DNA of 64,000 nt, from contig NZ_JACYXJ010000003.1 in NCBI RefSeq assembly GCF_014842925.1, forward strand, positions 372,001-436,000, in the 5' to 3' direction. Made by a program: the position numbers and the translations under genes. Below the pieces are notes generated by a model, which saw only the letters and a list, made by a program, of their open reading frames with translations, did no database searches and was not told the origin of the DNA. Each line of letters starts with the position of its first letter. Within the stretch, counting starts at the first letter, position 1. This DNA comes from Roseibium polysiphoniae (lineage in GTDB: Bacteria; Pseudomonadota; Alphaproteobacteria; Rhizobiales; Stappiaceae). Positions 16,524 through 26,012 of the stretch are shown piece by piece.

Positions 16524-16709
16524 GAGTTCAACTCCCGATCTTGGGCAGCAGCGCTGAAGCCTCAAGGCATTTTCTTTGATGGTTCAACGCCGCGATTACA
16601 AAGTGATAGCGTGAGATTAAGACAACTAAAATGATGCACTTGGCAGGATAAGCACTTTTGCCGCGAGAGGTTGATTGATCCTTAAAAGAAAGGCCGATAT
16701 TACCAGCTT

Positions 16710-17300
16710 ATGCTTACCTTTCTCGCTGCCGTTTTCTTTCTCCTTATAACGCCCGGACCTGGCGTGCTTTCAATCGCAGGTGTGGGCTCGGGCTTTGGCC
16801 GTCCGGCCGGGCTGCGGTATCTGATCGGATTGTTCCTGGGGACCAACATGGTTGCCCTGGCTGTGGTCTCCGGATTGGCTGCGGTCGTCTTTTCCATCCC
16901 GATTGTGCGTGACGCCTTGATGTGGGCGTCGGGGGCTTATCTTCTGTATCTGGCGTTAAAGATCGCGTTTTCGGGAACACGTATCGCCTTTATTCATTCC
17001 GAGCGGCCACCGGGCATTCTGGGCGGATTGGCGCTACAGGCCATCAATCCGAAGGCCTACGCCGTCAACACGGCGCTTTTCACGGGATTTGGCTTCTGGC
17101 CGGAAAGCCTGATGACCGAGACGGTGCTCAAGTTCTTGATGATCAATGCGATCTGGATTCCTGTTCACCTTGCCTGGCTTGCGGCCGGGATCTATCTGCA
17201 CCGCCTGGATCTCAACGAACGCACACACTTTGCAATCAACGTCGGGATGGCTCTTTCGATGCTGATGGTCGTCGTTCTTGCCGTTCTCGCAGAGCTTTAG
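16710..17300 (+). CDS. LysE/RhtB family amino-acid exporter
   Basis: 196 residues with about six hydrophobic helices. It starts MLTFLAAVFFLLITPGPGVL, containing the TPGPG hallmark of the RhtB group, and has LALQAINPKAYAVNTALFTG in the middle, the usual re-entrant NPK segment. It should export an amino acid or derivative by proton antiport; the substrate cannot be told. It is a single gene with 130 bases before the next. Confidence 0.88.
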   Translation: MLTFLAAVFFLLITPGPGVLSIAGVGSGFGRPAGLRYLIGLFLGTNMVALAVVSGLAAVVFSIPIVRDALMWASGAYLLYLALKIAFSGTRIAFIHSERPPGILGGLALQAINPKAYAVNTALFTGFGFWPESLMTETVLKFLMINAIWIPVHLAWLAAGIYLHRLDLNERTHFAINVGMALSMLMVVVLAVLAEL

Positions 17301-17430
17301 GCCGCCGCTGGCGATGGATCAGGCGAAAACTTTCAATAAAACGTCATAAAAGCCGCAAAACCACGCCAAGTTTAAACGACTGGAAACCGTGCTCTGGTAA
17401 AAACGCCCGAGTTAAGGAGAGCAGTCGATC

Positions 17431-17964
17431 ATGAGCCATGGCTTGGAGCATATGCAGGATAAACCTGATGCCAAGGTTGACGTCCTGGCGATTGACTTTG
17501 ACAATCTCACCTGTGTCAAAGCGGTCCTGTCCAATGTCAGCCAATGGGGCTGTAGCCTGACCTCTGAAGACGCAAACGACCTGCGAAAGAATATTGGTAT
17601 CCGGGTCGAGGATAAACCCAAGCTTATTCGCGGCACCGTGACAGCGGTCAAGGGCCATGTCGCTTCAGTTGTTTTTCCAAAACAGGAAAGCGTGGTTCAG
17701 GACAAGCGCCGTGAACGACGCAATCAGGTGTCCATTCCGGTCACGATCTCGGATCGCGGTGGCGTCACCGAGATTTCCGGCCTGATCGTTGATGCCGGGC
17801 CGAATGGGTGCCGGGTCAGCGCCAAGGGGCTGACCACTCTCCCTGAGGATGTGGTCCTCAACCTGAAGAACTTCGAAAAGCCGGTTCTGGGCGAATTTGC
17901 ATGGCGCAATGCGAGTTTTGCCGGTCTGCGATTGCTCTGGGATGCCCCGGACTCCATCGGCTAG
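17431..17964 (+). CDS. PilZ-domain protein, possibly tandem
   Basis: 177 residues. A C-terminal PilZ domain has the basic motif RRERRNQ (93-99) and strands ISGLIVDAGPNGCRVSAKG, where the usual [D/N]xSxxG reads DAGPNG. The N-terminal half also folds like PilZ and has LSNVSQWGCSL (34-42) with an intact NxSxxG but no RxxxR. PilZ domains bind cyclic di-GMP with exactly these two motifs, which here are split between domains. The MHYT-GGDEF-EAL protein at 42807 could supply the signal. Binding is uncertain. Confidence 0.75.
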   Translation: MSHGLEHMQDKPDAKVDVLAIDFDNLTCVKAVLSNVSQWGCSLTSEDANDLRKNIGIRVEDKPKLIRGTVTAVKGHVASVVFPKQESVVQDKRRERRNQVSIPVTISDRGGVTEISGLIVDAGPNGCRVSAKGLTTLPEDVVLNLKNFEKPVLGEFAWRNASFAGLRLLWDAPDSIG

Positions 17965-17988
17965 ACCCTGCCGCACTGATCAGATGAA

Positions 17989-18017
17989 AAGAAAAAGCCC
18001 GATCGTTTGACCGGGCT
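17989..18017 (-). terminator. Intrinsic terminator after eda
   Basis: On the minus strand AGCCCGGTC/GATCGGGCT form a 9-bp stem with one mismatch and a 4-base loop, followed by CTTTTTCTTTTC. It lies 34 bases after the eda stop. On the plus strand the same hairpin is followed by CTTGTCG and may weakly stop the PilZ transcript. Confidence 0.7.
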
Positions 18018-18050
18018 CTTGTCGTTTCGTGCGCTCACCAAGTGCCTTTC

Positions 18051-18689
18051 TTAGGCACTCAGGGCAGCTGCAGCGCGGGCGCGTTCCTCGATGCCGGCCC
18101 AGTCTTCAGCTGCAATGGCCTTGGCATCTGCGATCCAGGACCCGCCAACGCAAAGAACATTTGGCAGGGATAGGTAACCTGGTGCCTTTTCGAGGCTGAC
18201 GCCGCCGGTGGGGCAGAATTTGGCTGCGGTCAGCGGGGAGGACAGGGACTTCAGGTAAGACGCGCCGCCTGCCTGTTCAGCCGGGAAGAACTTGAGACGT
18301 TCATAGCCGCGCTCCAAAAGCGCCATGACCTCGGAGGACGTCGCTGCGCCGGGCAGCAACGGAACATCGCTCTGTTCGGCAATGTCGAGAAGTTTCGTGG
18401 TTGCGCCCGGCGAGACGATGAACTGGCTGCCGGCAGCAACGGCCGCTTCGTATTGTGCCTGATCGAGAACCGTGCCGGCGCCTGGAATAGCGCCTTCCAC
18501 ATTGTCCGCGACCAGCTTGATGGCTTCCAGTGCGCGCGGTGTGCGCAGGGTGATCTCGATGGAGGGAAGGCCGCCGCGCACAAGTGCTTCTGCCATTGGA
18601 ACGGCTTTTGCCGGGTCTTCGATCACAAGGACCGGGATCACCGGAGCTGCAGTCATGACACGTTCGATCAGGGCAATATTTTGCGGCAT
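18051..18689 (-). CDS. eda: KDPG aldolase (2-dehydro-3-deoxyphosphogluconate aldolase)
   Basis: 212 residues from the ATG at 18689, with GAGGAA upstream; the frame runs to 18740 without a ribosome site. Catalytic residues are visible: Glu in SIEITLRTPRAL and the Schiff-base Lys in YERLKFFPAEQAGG. GAGTVLDQAQYEAAVAAGSQ and FCPTGGVSLEKAPGYLSLPN complete the barrel. It splits KDPG to pyruvate and glyceraldehyde-3-phosphate and completes the Entner-Doudoroff pathway. It follows edd on the same strand after 105 bases. Confidence 0.95.
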   Translation of the reverse strand: MPQNIALIERVMTAAPVIPVLVIEDPAKAVPMAEALVRGGLPSIEITLRTPRALEAIKLVADNVEGAIPGAGTVLDQAQYEAAVAAGSQFIVSPGATTKLLDIAEQSDVPLLPGAATSSEVMALLERGYERLKFFPAEQAGGASYLKSLSSPLTAAKFCPTGGVSLEKAPGYLSLPNVLCVGGSWIADAKAIAAEDWAGIEERARAAAALSA

Positions 18690-18794
18690 TTTCGTTCCTC
18701 GGTTCCGGTGTTTACCGGTTTCTATCTTTATAGCGGCCATTCGCCAATGCGTCCGGCCCCATCGAACCGGATGATGGCAAGTGGGTCGCGGTGT

Positions 18795-20615
18795 TTAGGC
18801 GTCAAAGACATGGGCCCCGGTGTCGGCGCTTCCCACATTGGCGCGGAACGCTGCGAAGAGATCGCGGCCAACGCCAACATGATGAGCCGACATGTCCTGG
18901 GTTGCGGGTGTACGGGCCGCGAGCTCTGCGTCTTCGACCAGCACCGTAAGCTCGCCAGTGACCGCATCAACGCGGATCATGTCTCCGTCGCGAATGAGGG
19001 CCACCGGGCCGCCATCGGCCGCTTCCGGGGTCAAGTGAATGGCGGCTGGGATCTTGCCCGAAGCCCCCGACATGCGGCCATCGGTGATCAGGGCCACCTT
19101 GTGGCCGCGGTCCTGTAGAATGCCAAGGGCCGGTGTCAGCTTGTGCAGCTCGGGCATGCCGCAGGCCTTGGGGCCCATGAAGCGCACGACGGCTGCCAGA
19201 TCGCCGGTGAATTCCTTGTTGGAGAATGCGGCGAGGAAGTCCTCCTGGGAATGGAAGACGCGGGCTGGCGCCTCGATGACATGGCGCTCCTTGGCGACCG
19301 CGGAGATCTTGATGACGGCTTTGCCGAGATTGCCTGACAGCACCTTGAGTCCGCCGTTGGGTGAAAACGCTTTCGCGAAAGGTGCGACGACGTTTTCATC
19401 TCCCGAGATTTCGGGAACAGGGGTGCGGACGACATTGCCGGTGCTGTCCAGGCCTGCCTCGACGGTGTAGCCGGACAGGTCCGTGCCGTTCACGGTCTTC
19501 ACATCCTGATGCAGATAGCCTTCGCTGAGCAGTTCACGGATCAGGAAGCCAAGTCCGCCGGCGGCCTGGAAGTGGTTCACATCTGCTTTGCCGTTCGGGT
19601 AGACGCGTGCCAGAAGCGGAACGACGTCCGAAAGCTCGGAAATATCGTCCCAGGTCAACTTTATGCCAGCGGCATAGGCCATGGCGACAAGGTGCATCGT
19701 ATGGTTGGTGGAGCCGCCGGTGGCATGAAGGCCAATCACGCCATTGACGACCGCTTTCTCGTCAATGACCTCGCCGACCGGCGTAAATTCATTGCCGAGT
19801 GCCGTGATCGCGAGCGCGCGTTTGGCCGCTTCGCGGGTCAGTGCTTCGCGCAGCGGCGTGCCCGGGTTGACGAAAGACGCTCCGGGCATGTGCAGGCCCA
19901 TGATTTCCATCAGCATCTGATTGGAGTTGGCCGTGCCGTAAAAGGTGCAAGTGCCTGGGCCGTGATACGACTTCGATTCAGATTCGAGCAGTTCGGCGCG
20001 GCCGATCTTGCCCTCAGCGTAGAGCTGGCGTGTCTTGGCTTTCTCATCGTTCGAGATGCCCGTGGTCATTGGCCCGGCCGGGATGAAGATTGCCGGCAGA
20101 TGCCCAAACGACAGGGCGGCAATCAGAAGGCCGGGAACGATCTTGTCGCAGATGCCCATGAAGACGGCTGCATCGAACATCTGGTGCGACAGGCCGACCG
20201 CGGCCGACATGGCGATGATGTCGCGCGAGAAGAGCGACAGTTCCATGCCGTCCTGGCCCTGGGTGACGCCGTCGCACATGGCCGGCACCCCGCCAGCGAC
20301 CTGAGCCACCGCGCCGACCTCGTGGGCGGCCTGGCGGATCAAGTCCGGATAACGTTCATAGGGCTGATGAGCCGACAGCATGTCGTTATAGGCGGTGATG
20401 ATGCCAAGGTTCGGGGCAACATCTCCAGAGAGCGCTGCCTTGTCGCCGGGCGCGCAAGCTGCAAAGCCGTGGGCCAGGTTGCCGCAGGCGAGGCGCGAGC
20501 GCTGCGGCCCCTTGTCTGCCGCCGCGCGAATGCGCTCGAGGTAGATAGAGCGGCTGTCATGACTGCGCCTGGCGATACGTTCGGTCACTTCGCCGATACG
20601 TGCTTGGATCGTCAT
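18795..20615 (-). CDS. edd: Phosphogluconate dehydratase
   Basis: 606 residues, the full length of the IlvD/Edd family. Iron-sulphur and active-site regions are present: [59 protein letters not shown] and, near the end, [20 protein letters not shown]. It dehydrates 6-phosphogluconate to KDPG. GAAGGATGTGAAGAC precedes the ATG. A perfect TTTCAATCGATTGAAA palindrome lies 113 bases upstream, between zwf and edd, so it likely has its own promoter. No pgl gene lies between zwf and edd, where many relatives carry it. Confidence 0.97.
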   Translation of the reverse strand: MTIQARIGEVTERIARRSHDSRSIYLERIRAAADKGPQRSRLACGNLAHGFAACAPGDKAALSGDVAPNLGIITAYNDMLSAHQPYERYPDLIRQAAHEVGAVAQVAGGVPAMCDGVTQGQDGMELSLFSRDIIAMSAAVGLSHQMFDAAVFMGICDKIVPGLLIAALSFGHLPAIFIPAGPMTTGISNDEKAKTRQLYAEGKIGRAELLESESKSYHGPGTCTFYGTANSNQMLMEIMGLHMPGASFVNPGTPLREALTREAAKRALAITALGNEFTPVGEVIDEKAVVNGVIGLHATGGSTNHTMHLVAMAYAAGIKLTWDDISELSDVVPLLARVYPNGKADVNHFQAAGGLGFLIRELLSEGYLHQDVKTVNGTDLSGYTVEAGLDSTGNVVRTPVPEISGDENVVAPFAKAFSPNGGLKVLSGNLGKAVIKISAVAKERHVIEAPARVFHSQEDFLAAFSNKEFTGDLAAVVRFMGPKACGMPELHKLTPALGILQDRGHKVALITDGRMSGASGKIPAAIHLTPEAADGGPVALIRDGDMIRVDAVTGELTVLVEDAELAARTPATQDMSAHHVGVGRDLFAAFRANVGSADTGAHVFDA

Positions 20616-20727
20616 GTCTTCACATCCTTCTTGTCCGCTTTGGGGTGTCGATGATCCTCAGGTGACGAGTTGGTCGACGGCGGAGTTGAACCAAAGAAGG
20701 GAGCGGGCTCGGTTCTTTGGCATTTCT

Positions 20728-20743
20728 TTTCAATCGATTGAAA
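20728..20743. promoter_or_regulatory. LacI-type operator candidate before edd
   Basis: TTTCAATCGATTGAAA, a perfect 16-bp palindrome centred on CG, 113-128 bases ahead of the edd start. It belongs with the similar sites before pgi and zwf. The surrounding 233-base gap also has a GC-rich hairpin at about 20813-20841 that may end the zwf transcript. Confidence 0.55.
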
Positions 20744-20848
20744 TTCGCATCGCAGTATGACCTTGAAATGTCACAACAATACAAATCTCGACGGACGTCC
20801 CATCTTGGGGAAATGCCCGGCCTGACGCATGGCCGGCCGGGCAGCCTG

Positions 20849-22321
20849 TCAAAGTCCGTCTTCGGCCCATGTGCGGCCGTCACGCTCCACAAGCGCGATG
20901 GAGGCCGAGGGTCCCCAGGTGCCGGCGGTGTAGCCGCGTGGCGTTTCCTTGGAGTTGGCCCATGCGGCGAGGATCGGATCGACCCATGCCCATGCGGCGT
21001 CCACTTCATCGCGGCGCATGAAGAGCGTCTGGTTGCCACGGATGACATCCATGATCAGGCGTTCGTAAGCGTCCGGATTGCGGACCTTGAAGGCCTCGGC
21101 GAAGCTCATGTCGAGCGGGACTTCGCGCAGACGCATGCCGCCGGGACCAGGGTCCTTGATCATCACTTTCATCTGCACGCCTTCGTCAGGCTGCAGGCGG
21201 ATGATCAGTCTGTTGGCCGAAATGGTGCCGGCTTCCTCGTCGAAGATTGAGTGCGGGATCGGACGGAACTGTACCACGATTTCCGAGACGCGCTGGGCCA
21301 GCCTCTTGCCCGTCCGCAAATAGAACGGGACACCGGCCCACCGCCAATTGGCAATCTCGGCTTTCAGCGCGACAAACGTCTCTGTGGTGCTGTCGTCCCG
21401 GCCCAGTTCTTCGAGGTAGCCGGGCACAGCGCCGCCGGCGGAGGCGCCGGCCTTATACTGTCCGCGCACGGTCAATTTGTCCGCCGTGGCTTCCGTGATC
21501 GGGGCGAGGGCTTTCAGGACCTTGAGCTTTTCATCTCGAACGCTGTCGGCGTTCATCGATTCAGGCGGTTCCATGGCCACAAGGCAAAGCAGCTGAAGGA
21601 TGTGGTTTTGAACCATGTCTCTCAAGGCGCCAGCCGTATCGTAGTAGCCGGCGCGGCCGCCGGTTCCGAGAGCTTCGGCGACAGTGATCTGCACATGATC
21701 GATATGGGCTGCGTTCCAAAGCGGCTCGAAGAGCGCATTGGCGAAGCGCAACGCCATAAGGTTCTGCACCGTTTCCTTGCCCAGGTAGTGGTCGATACGG
21801 AAGATCTGGTGCTCATCGAAGACGCCGCCGACGTTGTCGTTCAGCGTCTTGGCAGATGCGCCGTCCTTGCCGATCGGCTTTTCAATCACGACTCGCGTCT
21901 TGTCGGTCACAAGGCCAGCGTCACCAATGCTCTTGCAGATGGTGCCGAAGAGATCCGGTCCAACAGCAAGGTAGAAGGCACGGATGACATCCGGGCGTTC
22001 GTCCAGGATGGTCCTGAGATCATCCCAGCCTTCTCCGGATCCAATGTCGATGGTGACATAGTGCAGGCGGGCGAGGAAGACTTCGAGGGCGTCCGCGTCG
22101 ACGTCGCCGACGTGTTCGCTGAGTGCTTCGCGCGCCCAGGCCTTGTAGTCATCATCGGAGTACTTGCGGCGGGAAGAGGCGATGATCCGGGCGTTCTCGG
22201 GCAGCTGACCATCGCAGCAACGATGGTAAAGCGCGGGGATCAGCTTGCGGTGGGCAAGGTCTCCCGATGCTCCGAAGACAACCAAGTCGAACTCATCGAC
22301 TTCTATGACGCGTACTGCCAT
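20849..22321 (-). CDS. zwf: Glucose-6-phosphate 1-dehydrogenase
   Basis: 490 residues, full length. The N-terminal coenzyme loop is VVFGASGDLAHRKLIPALYH, the substrate-site motif is FRIDHYLGKETVQNLMALRF, and the late RTGKRL segment is present. It oxidises glucose-6-phosphate to 6-phosphogluconolactone with NADP or NAD. A gene for 6-phosphogluconolactonase is not adjacent. A near-palindrome TTAAATCGGTTTAA lies 36 bases upstream, and the ROK regulator gene ends 180 bases upstream on the same strand. Confidence 0.97.
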   Translation of the reverse strand: MAVRVIEVDEFDLVVFGASGDLAHRKLIPALYHRCCDGQLPENARIIASSRRKYSDDDYKAWAREALSEHVGDVDADALEVFLARLHYVTIDIGSGEGWDDLRTILDERPDVIRAFYLAVGPDLFGTICKSIGDAGLVTDKTRVVIEKPIGKDGASAKTLNDNVGGVFDEHQIFRIDHYLGKETVQNLMALRFANALFEPLWNAAHIDHVQITVAEALGTGGRAGYYDTAGALRDMVQNHILQLLCLVAMEPPESMNADSVRDEKLKVLKALAPITEATADKLTVRGQYKAGASAGGAVPGYLEELGRDDSTTETFVALKAEIANWRWAGVPFYLRTGKRLAQRVSEIVVQFRPIPHSIFDEEAGTISANRLIIRLQPDEGVQMKVMIKDPGPGGMRLREVPLDMSFAEAFKVRNPDAYERLIMDVIRGNQTLFMRRDEVDAAWAWVDPILAAWANSKETPRGYTAGTWGPSASIALVERDGRTWAEDGL

Positions 22322-22356
22322 GCGTGCGGTCCTTGATTTGAATTCTTTCCGGGTTT

Positions 22357-22370
22357 TTAAATCGGTTTAA
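22357..22370. promoter_or_regulatory. LacI-type operator candidate before zwf
   Basis: TTAAATCGGTTTAA, with TTAAA/TTTAA arms and a central CG, 36-49 bases ahead of the zwf start. It shares its layout with the sites before pgi and edd. The 179-base gap (22322-22500) shows no other clear element. Confidence 0.5.
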
Positions 22371-22500
22371 TCAGCCTGTCAGCAAGCAGATCATGTTTTT
22401 TGCAACTTGATCCTGATTTTTTTCGGGATCCGAAGAAAATATAACATGATTGCGTTGGGCGGACACTCCTGCATGCGAAACTTTCCGTCAAGCGGTCTTG

Positions 22501-23820
22501 CTACGGGCGTGGGGCTGTTGCCACGTATCGTTCTGTCTGTTTGCTCTTGCTTGACGCTTGAGCCGGGTCCTCGCGTGGTGCCGCTCCAGCCGGTCCTCTC
22601 AGCACTCCGCCGGTCAAGATCGACGCACGGGGCGAGAAATTGAAGAACATCGGCAGGCTGGCTGCGCCGATCGCGCCTGCGTCCTGACCGAAACTGCCAA
22701 ACAACAATTCCGGTGTTGATCGGGCTTCTGGAGCCGCTTCGGCCAGTGCTGCTTGAAGGTCGCTCGCCAATCGTTCGCAGAATGCGCCGTTGAGATCTCC
22801 ATCTATTATGACGAGCGGAACATCCAGTAGAGCCAGAGCCGTGCTGATCGCAGGGGTCAAGGCTGCGACGCAGTCATCCAGCCATTCTGCAGCCAGCGGA
22901 TCGTCTCGATCGAATGCGGCCTGCAGGTCGAGGCGGCCATTGCTCGGGAAGGTGTCCGGCGCCAGGTGTCGATCAAGTGCAACAAGTGAGGCGCGCGTCA
23001 GGAGAAGGTCCCAGGCCTTCTTGGGTTTGGGCGCGGTCGACAACGTGCTTGGGGGAACCGGGATCATCGCCACATCGCCGGCGTTTCCGGCGGCGCCTCG
23101 TATGACGTCGCCGCCGATACAGAGCCCGCCACCAATCGCCGGTCCGATGAAAAGATAGAGGAAATCGTCGCGCTGGCGGCCGTGCCCGTAAAAGACTTCC
23201 GCCACCGTTGCTGCTGTGCCGTCGTTTTCGCGAAACACCGGAAGGCCCGTGGCATCTTCCATCGCTGCGGCCATATCAAAATCGTCCCAAAGCTTGAAGT
23301 TTGCTTCGGGAAGGCCAAGCTCATGGAGCCAGGCGCCAAGATTGAAAGGCTGGGCGAGACCGACACCTGTCACCCTGCGTCGTTCCTGCTCGCTGAGCAG
23401 GCTCATCAGGTTTTCAAGATCCTTGCGGATGAGCTCCAGTGCAGCTTCGGGAGCTGGCAAAATAATATCGTGGGTGCTGCGGCCGATGAGCTTGCCCTCA
23501 AAATCGACGAGAACCGTTTCAAGGTTGGTGCGGTCGATGCGAACGCCGAATCCAAACGCTCCTCTGGGCGCCAGGCGCAGGAGGGTGGCAGGTTGGCCGC
23601 GGCCGCCGCCATGATGCTTGCCGATTTCTTCAATCAGGCCATCTTGTGCCAGGGATTGAATGATCGCGCCGACGGCTGCGTTAGTCAGCTTGGCTGCTCT
23701 GGCAAGATCCGCCTTGGAGGCTTTTTGAACACGTCGGAGAATTTGCAGGACAATGCGCTCGTTATAACGGCGGAGCTGCACCGAATTGGAGCCTCGGGCC
23801 TTAGGTCGGGTGAGGGCCAA
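22501..23820 (-). CDS. ROK family transcriptional regulator
   Basis: About 439 residues from a TTG at 23820 that has AGGAG 10 bases upstream; the frame is open to 23919 but the extra N-terminus is Arg/Ser-rich. An N-terminal winged helix (VLQILRRVQKASKADLARAA, then AAVGAIIQSLAQDGLIEEIG) is followed by a ROK sugar-kinase-like domain with PVFRENDGTAATVAEVFYGH and LFIGPAIGGGLCIGGDVIRG. The CxCGxxGC zinc motif usual in ROK proteins is absent, as in some regulator branches. It lies upstream of zwf and may control sugar genes. Confidence 0.85.
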   Translation of the reverse strand: MALTRPKARGSNSVQLRRYNERIVLQILRRVQKASKADLARAAKLTNAAVGAIIQSLAQDGLIEEIGKHHGGGRGQPATLLRLAPRGAFGFGVRIDRTNLETVLVDFEGKLIGRSTHDIILPAPEAALELIRKDLENLMSLLSEQERRRVTGVGLAQPFNLGAWLHELGLPEANFKLWDDFDMAAAMEDATGLPVFRENDGTAATVAEVFYGHGRQRDDFLYLFIGPAIGGGLCIGGDVIRGAAGNAGDVAMIPVPPSTLSTAPKPKKAWDLLLTRASLVALDRHLAPDTFPSNGRLDLQAAFDRDDPLAAEWLDDCVAALTPAISTALALLDVPLVIIDGDLNGAFCERLASDLQAALAEAAPEARSTPELLFGSFGQDAGAIGAASLPMFFNFSPRASILTGGVLRGPAGAAPREDPAQASSKSKQTERYVATAPRP

Positions 23821-24281
23821 AGAAACAGAACTCCTGCAAAATGATCGTTTTCCGCGCTTCCGGCACGAGCGGGCCGAAAGACGCGGAAAACAAGGTGCCA
23901 TTGTCGATGGGGGGGACACGGCAAAGTCTTATTAATTATTGTTGATTTAATTATTCTCGAAAAGACTAGTTCTGTCAATTTGAAAGTTATGACGCAGTGC
24001 GCATATTGAATTATGCATTGCGGCAAGTAATTGTAATCTATAATATTTTACTTTGGTTGTTTTTATAATTTTTGCTCTAATTGCGCGAAAAATGCGAAGA
24101 TGGCTGAGCTTTTATTGTCTCCACAATTCGAATTTAAGCTTGAAACAATCCCGTTTCGCCGACTTTTGTGCATGGTACGGGCTCTTGTCCGGACAGGCTT
24201 TGCTTTGGTGCCAATCACCGCTTTAGAATGCCGGTCATGTGAAAACAGCGTTGCGCACGCGCACAATCATCGGAGTTGACC
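23821..24281. other. Divergent non-coding region, ROK regulator/ade
   Basis: About 460 bases with a marked AT-rich core (about 23930-24110), no convincing gene and no clear palindrome. It should contain the promoters of the ROK regulator and of adenine deaminase. The start of the ROK gene is not certain, so the first 100 bases may be coding. Confidence 0.45.
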
Positions 24282-26012
24282 ATGTCCGAAGGGCAAGCAC
24301 GGCACGGGGCGGAGTTTCTCGCCAAGGCAATCGCGGCAGGGGCAGGCGAAGTGCCTTGTGATCTCGTCATCAAGAATGCGCGGGTGTTCTCCGTTCTGGA
24401 TGGATCAATGCTCGAGACGGATATCGGGATCGTCGGCGATCGTATTGTCGGGACACAGGGCGCCTATGAAGGCGACGGGGAGATCGACGCCGAGGGCCGG
24501 GTCGTGGTTCCGGGCTTTATCGACACGCACCTTCATGTGGAATCGTCTCTGGTGACGCCCTTCGAGTTCGATCGGTGTGTTCTGCCCCACGGTGTGACGA
24601 CCGCCATCTGCGACCCTCATGAAATTGCCAACGTGTTGGGCACTGAAGGGATCCGGTATTTTCTCGAAAGTTCGCTCGAGACGCTGATGGATCTTCGTGT
24701 GAACCTGTCCTCCTGTGTGCCGGCGACAGCCTTTGAGACCGCGGGAGCCTGTCTCGAGATTGAGGACCTGTTGCCCCTGCGCGATCATCCGAAGGTCATT
24801 GGCCTGGCTGAGTTCATGAATTTCCCTGGTGTTCTGGCGCGGGATCCGAAAGTACTCGCCAAGCTTGAGGCCTTTCAGGGTGGGCACATTGATGGTCACG
24901 CGCCACTGCTCGGCGGAATGGCGCTCAATGGCTATCTCGCCGCCGGCATTCGCACCGATCATGAAGCGACGACGGCAGAGGAAGCGCTCGAGAAACTCTC
25001 GAAAGGCATGACGATCCTGATCCGGGAAGGCTCTGTCTCGAAGGATCTGGATGCATTGGCATCCATCCTTCAGCCGGATGTGTCCGCCTTCGTTGCGCTC
25101 TGTACGGATGATCGCAATCCTCTGGACATCGCCGAAGAAGGCCATCTCGACAGTATGATCCGGCGGTTGATCGCCAAGGGCATTCGCCCGCTCGACGCCT
25201 ATCGCGCCGCGAGCTGGTCCGCCGCGACGGCGTTCGGCCTCAAGGACAGAGGCATGATCGCCCCGGGTTGGCGCGCCGATCTCGTGCTTCTGGATGATTT
25301 TGAAGATTGCCGTGTCGGTTCGGTCGTCAGCGGAGGCCGCCCGGTGGAGGCCGTCCAGTTCGACAAGCGGAAAATTGTCGCCCCTGTCGGTCTCGACAGC
25401 GTCAAGGCGACGCCTGTTACGGCAGAAGCGTTCTCTGTGGAGGCTAAGGCCGGCGAAGCTGACGTGATTGGTGTCGTTCCGGGCCGCATTATCACCGAAC
25501 ATCTGAAAATGACTTTGCCCGCAGCAGATGGTCTGGCGCAGATCGACCTGGCGCAAGACGCGTTGAAAGTGGCCGTTGTCGAGCGCCACAAGCAGACCGG
25601 CAACATAGGATGCGGCTTCGTTTCGGGCTTCGGGTTAAAAGAAGGCGCCATCGCCTCCTCCGTTGGCCACGACAGCCACAACATCTGCGTTGTCGGAGCG
25701 AGCGAAGCTGCCATGGCCAAAGCCGTCAATCGGGTGATCGAATTGAAGGGCGGATTTGTCGTTGCTGACGACGAAGGCATCAAGGCGGAAATGGCGTTGC
25801 CGTTGGCCGGGCTCATGAGCCTTGAGCCCTTCGAGACGGTCAAGACCCAGTTGGAAACGCTCCGCGTGGCCGCAAAAGACCTGGGGTGCGTTCTTCCAGA
25901 GCCTTTCCTTCAGGTCGCCTTCCTGCCGCTTCCAGTCATTCCGCATCTCAAAATCACGGATTTCGGGTTGTTTGACGTCAATGCCTTCAAGTTGATCGAC
26001 AGGGCCTCATGA
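24282..26012 (+). CDS. ade: Adenine deaminase
   Basis: 576 residues. ATG at 24282 has GGAG 6 bases upstream. The amidohydrolase metal site [38 protein letters not shown], the metal-ligand region [20 protein letters not shown] and, late, [20 protein letters not shown] match the bacterial Ade family, including its C-terminal extension. It converts adenine to hypoxanthine and ammonia. Its last four bases overlap the start of the next gene (ATGA), so the ATPase gene is translationally coupled to it. Confidence 0.95.
   Translation: MSEGQARHGAEFLAKAIAAGAGEVPCDLVIKNARVFSVLDGSMLETDIGIVGDRIVGTQGAYEGDGEIDAEGRVVVPGFIDTHLHVESSLVTPFEFDRCVLPHGVTTAICDPHEIANVLGTEGIRYFLESSLETLMDLRVNLSSCVPATAFETAGACLEIEDLLPLRDHPKVIGLAEFMNFPGVLARDPKVLAKLEAFQGGHIDGHAPLLGGMALNGYLAAGIRTDHEATTAEEALEKLSKGMTILIREGSVSKDLDALASILQPDVSAFVALCTDDRNPLDIAEEGHLDSMIRRLIAKGIRPLDAYRAASWSAATAFGLKDRGMIAPGWRADLVLLDDFEDCRVGSVVSGGRPVEAVQFDKRKIVAPVGLDSVKATPVTAEAFSVEAKAGEADVIGVVPGRIITEHLKMTLPAADGLAQIDLAQDALKVAVVERHKQTGNIGCGFVSGFGLKEGAIASSVGHDSHNICVVGASEAAMAKAVNRVIELKGGFVVADDEGIKAEMALPLAGLMSLEPFETVKTQLETLRVAAKDLGCVLPEPFLQVAFLPLPVIPHLKITDFGLFDVNAFKLIDRAS

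Noticed and set aside
19509-20654. 381-codon plus-strand frame opposite edd
   Set aside because: Antisense to a full-length, motif-complete edd gene; composition and lack of a recognisable domain point to a shadow.
21251-22336. 361-codon plus-strand frame opposite zwf
   Set aside because: Antisense to zwf with no domain and no ribosome site in front.
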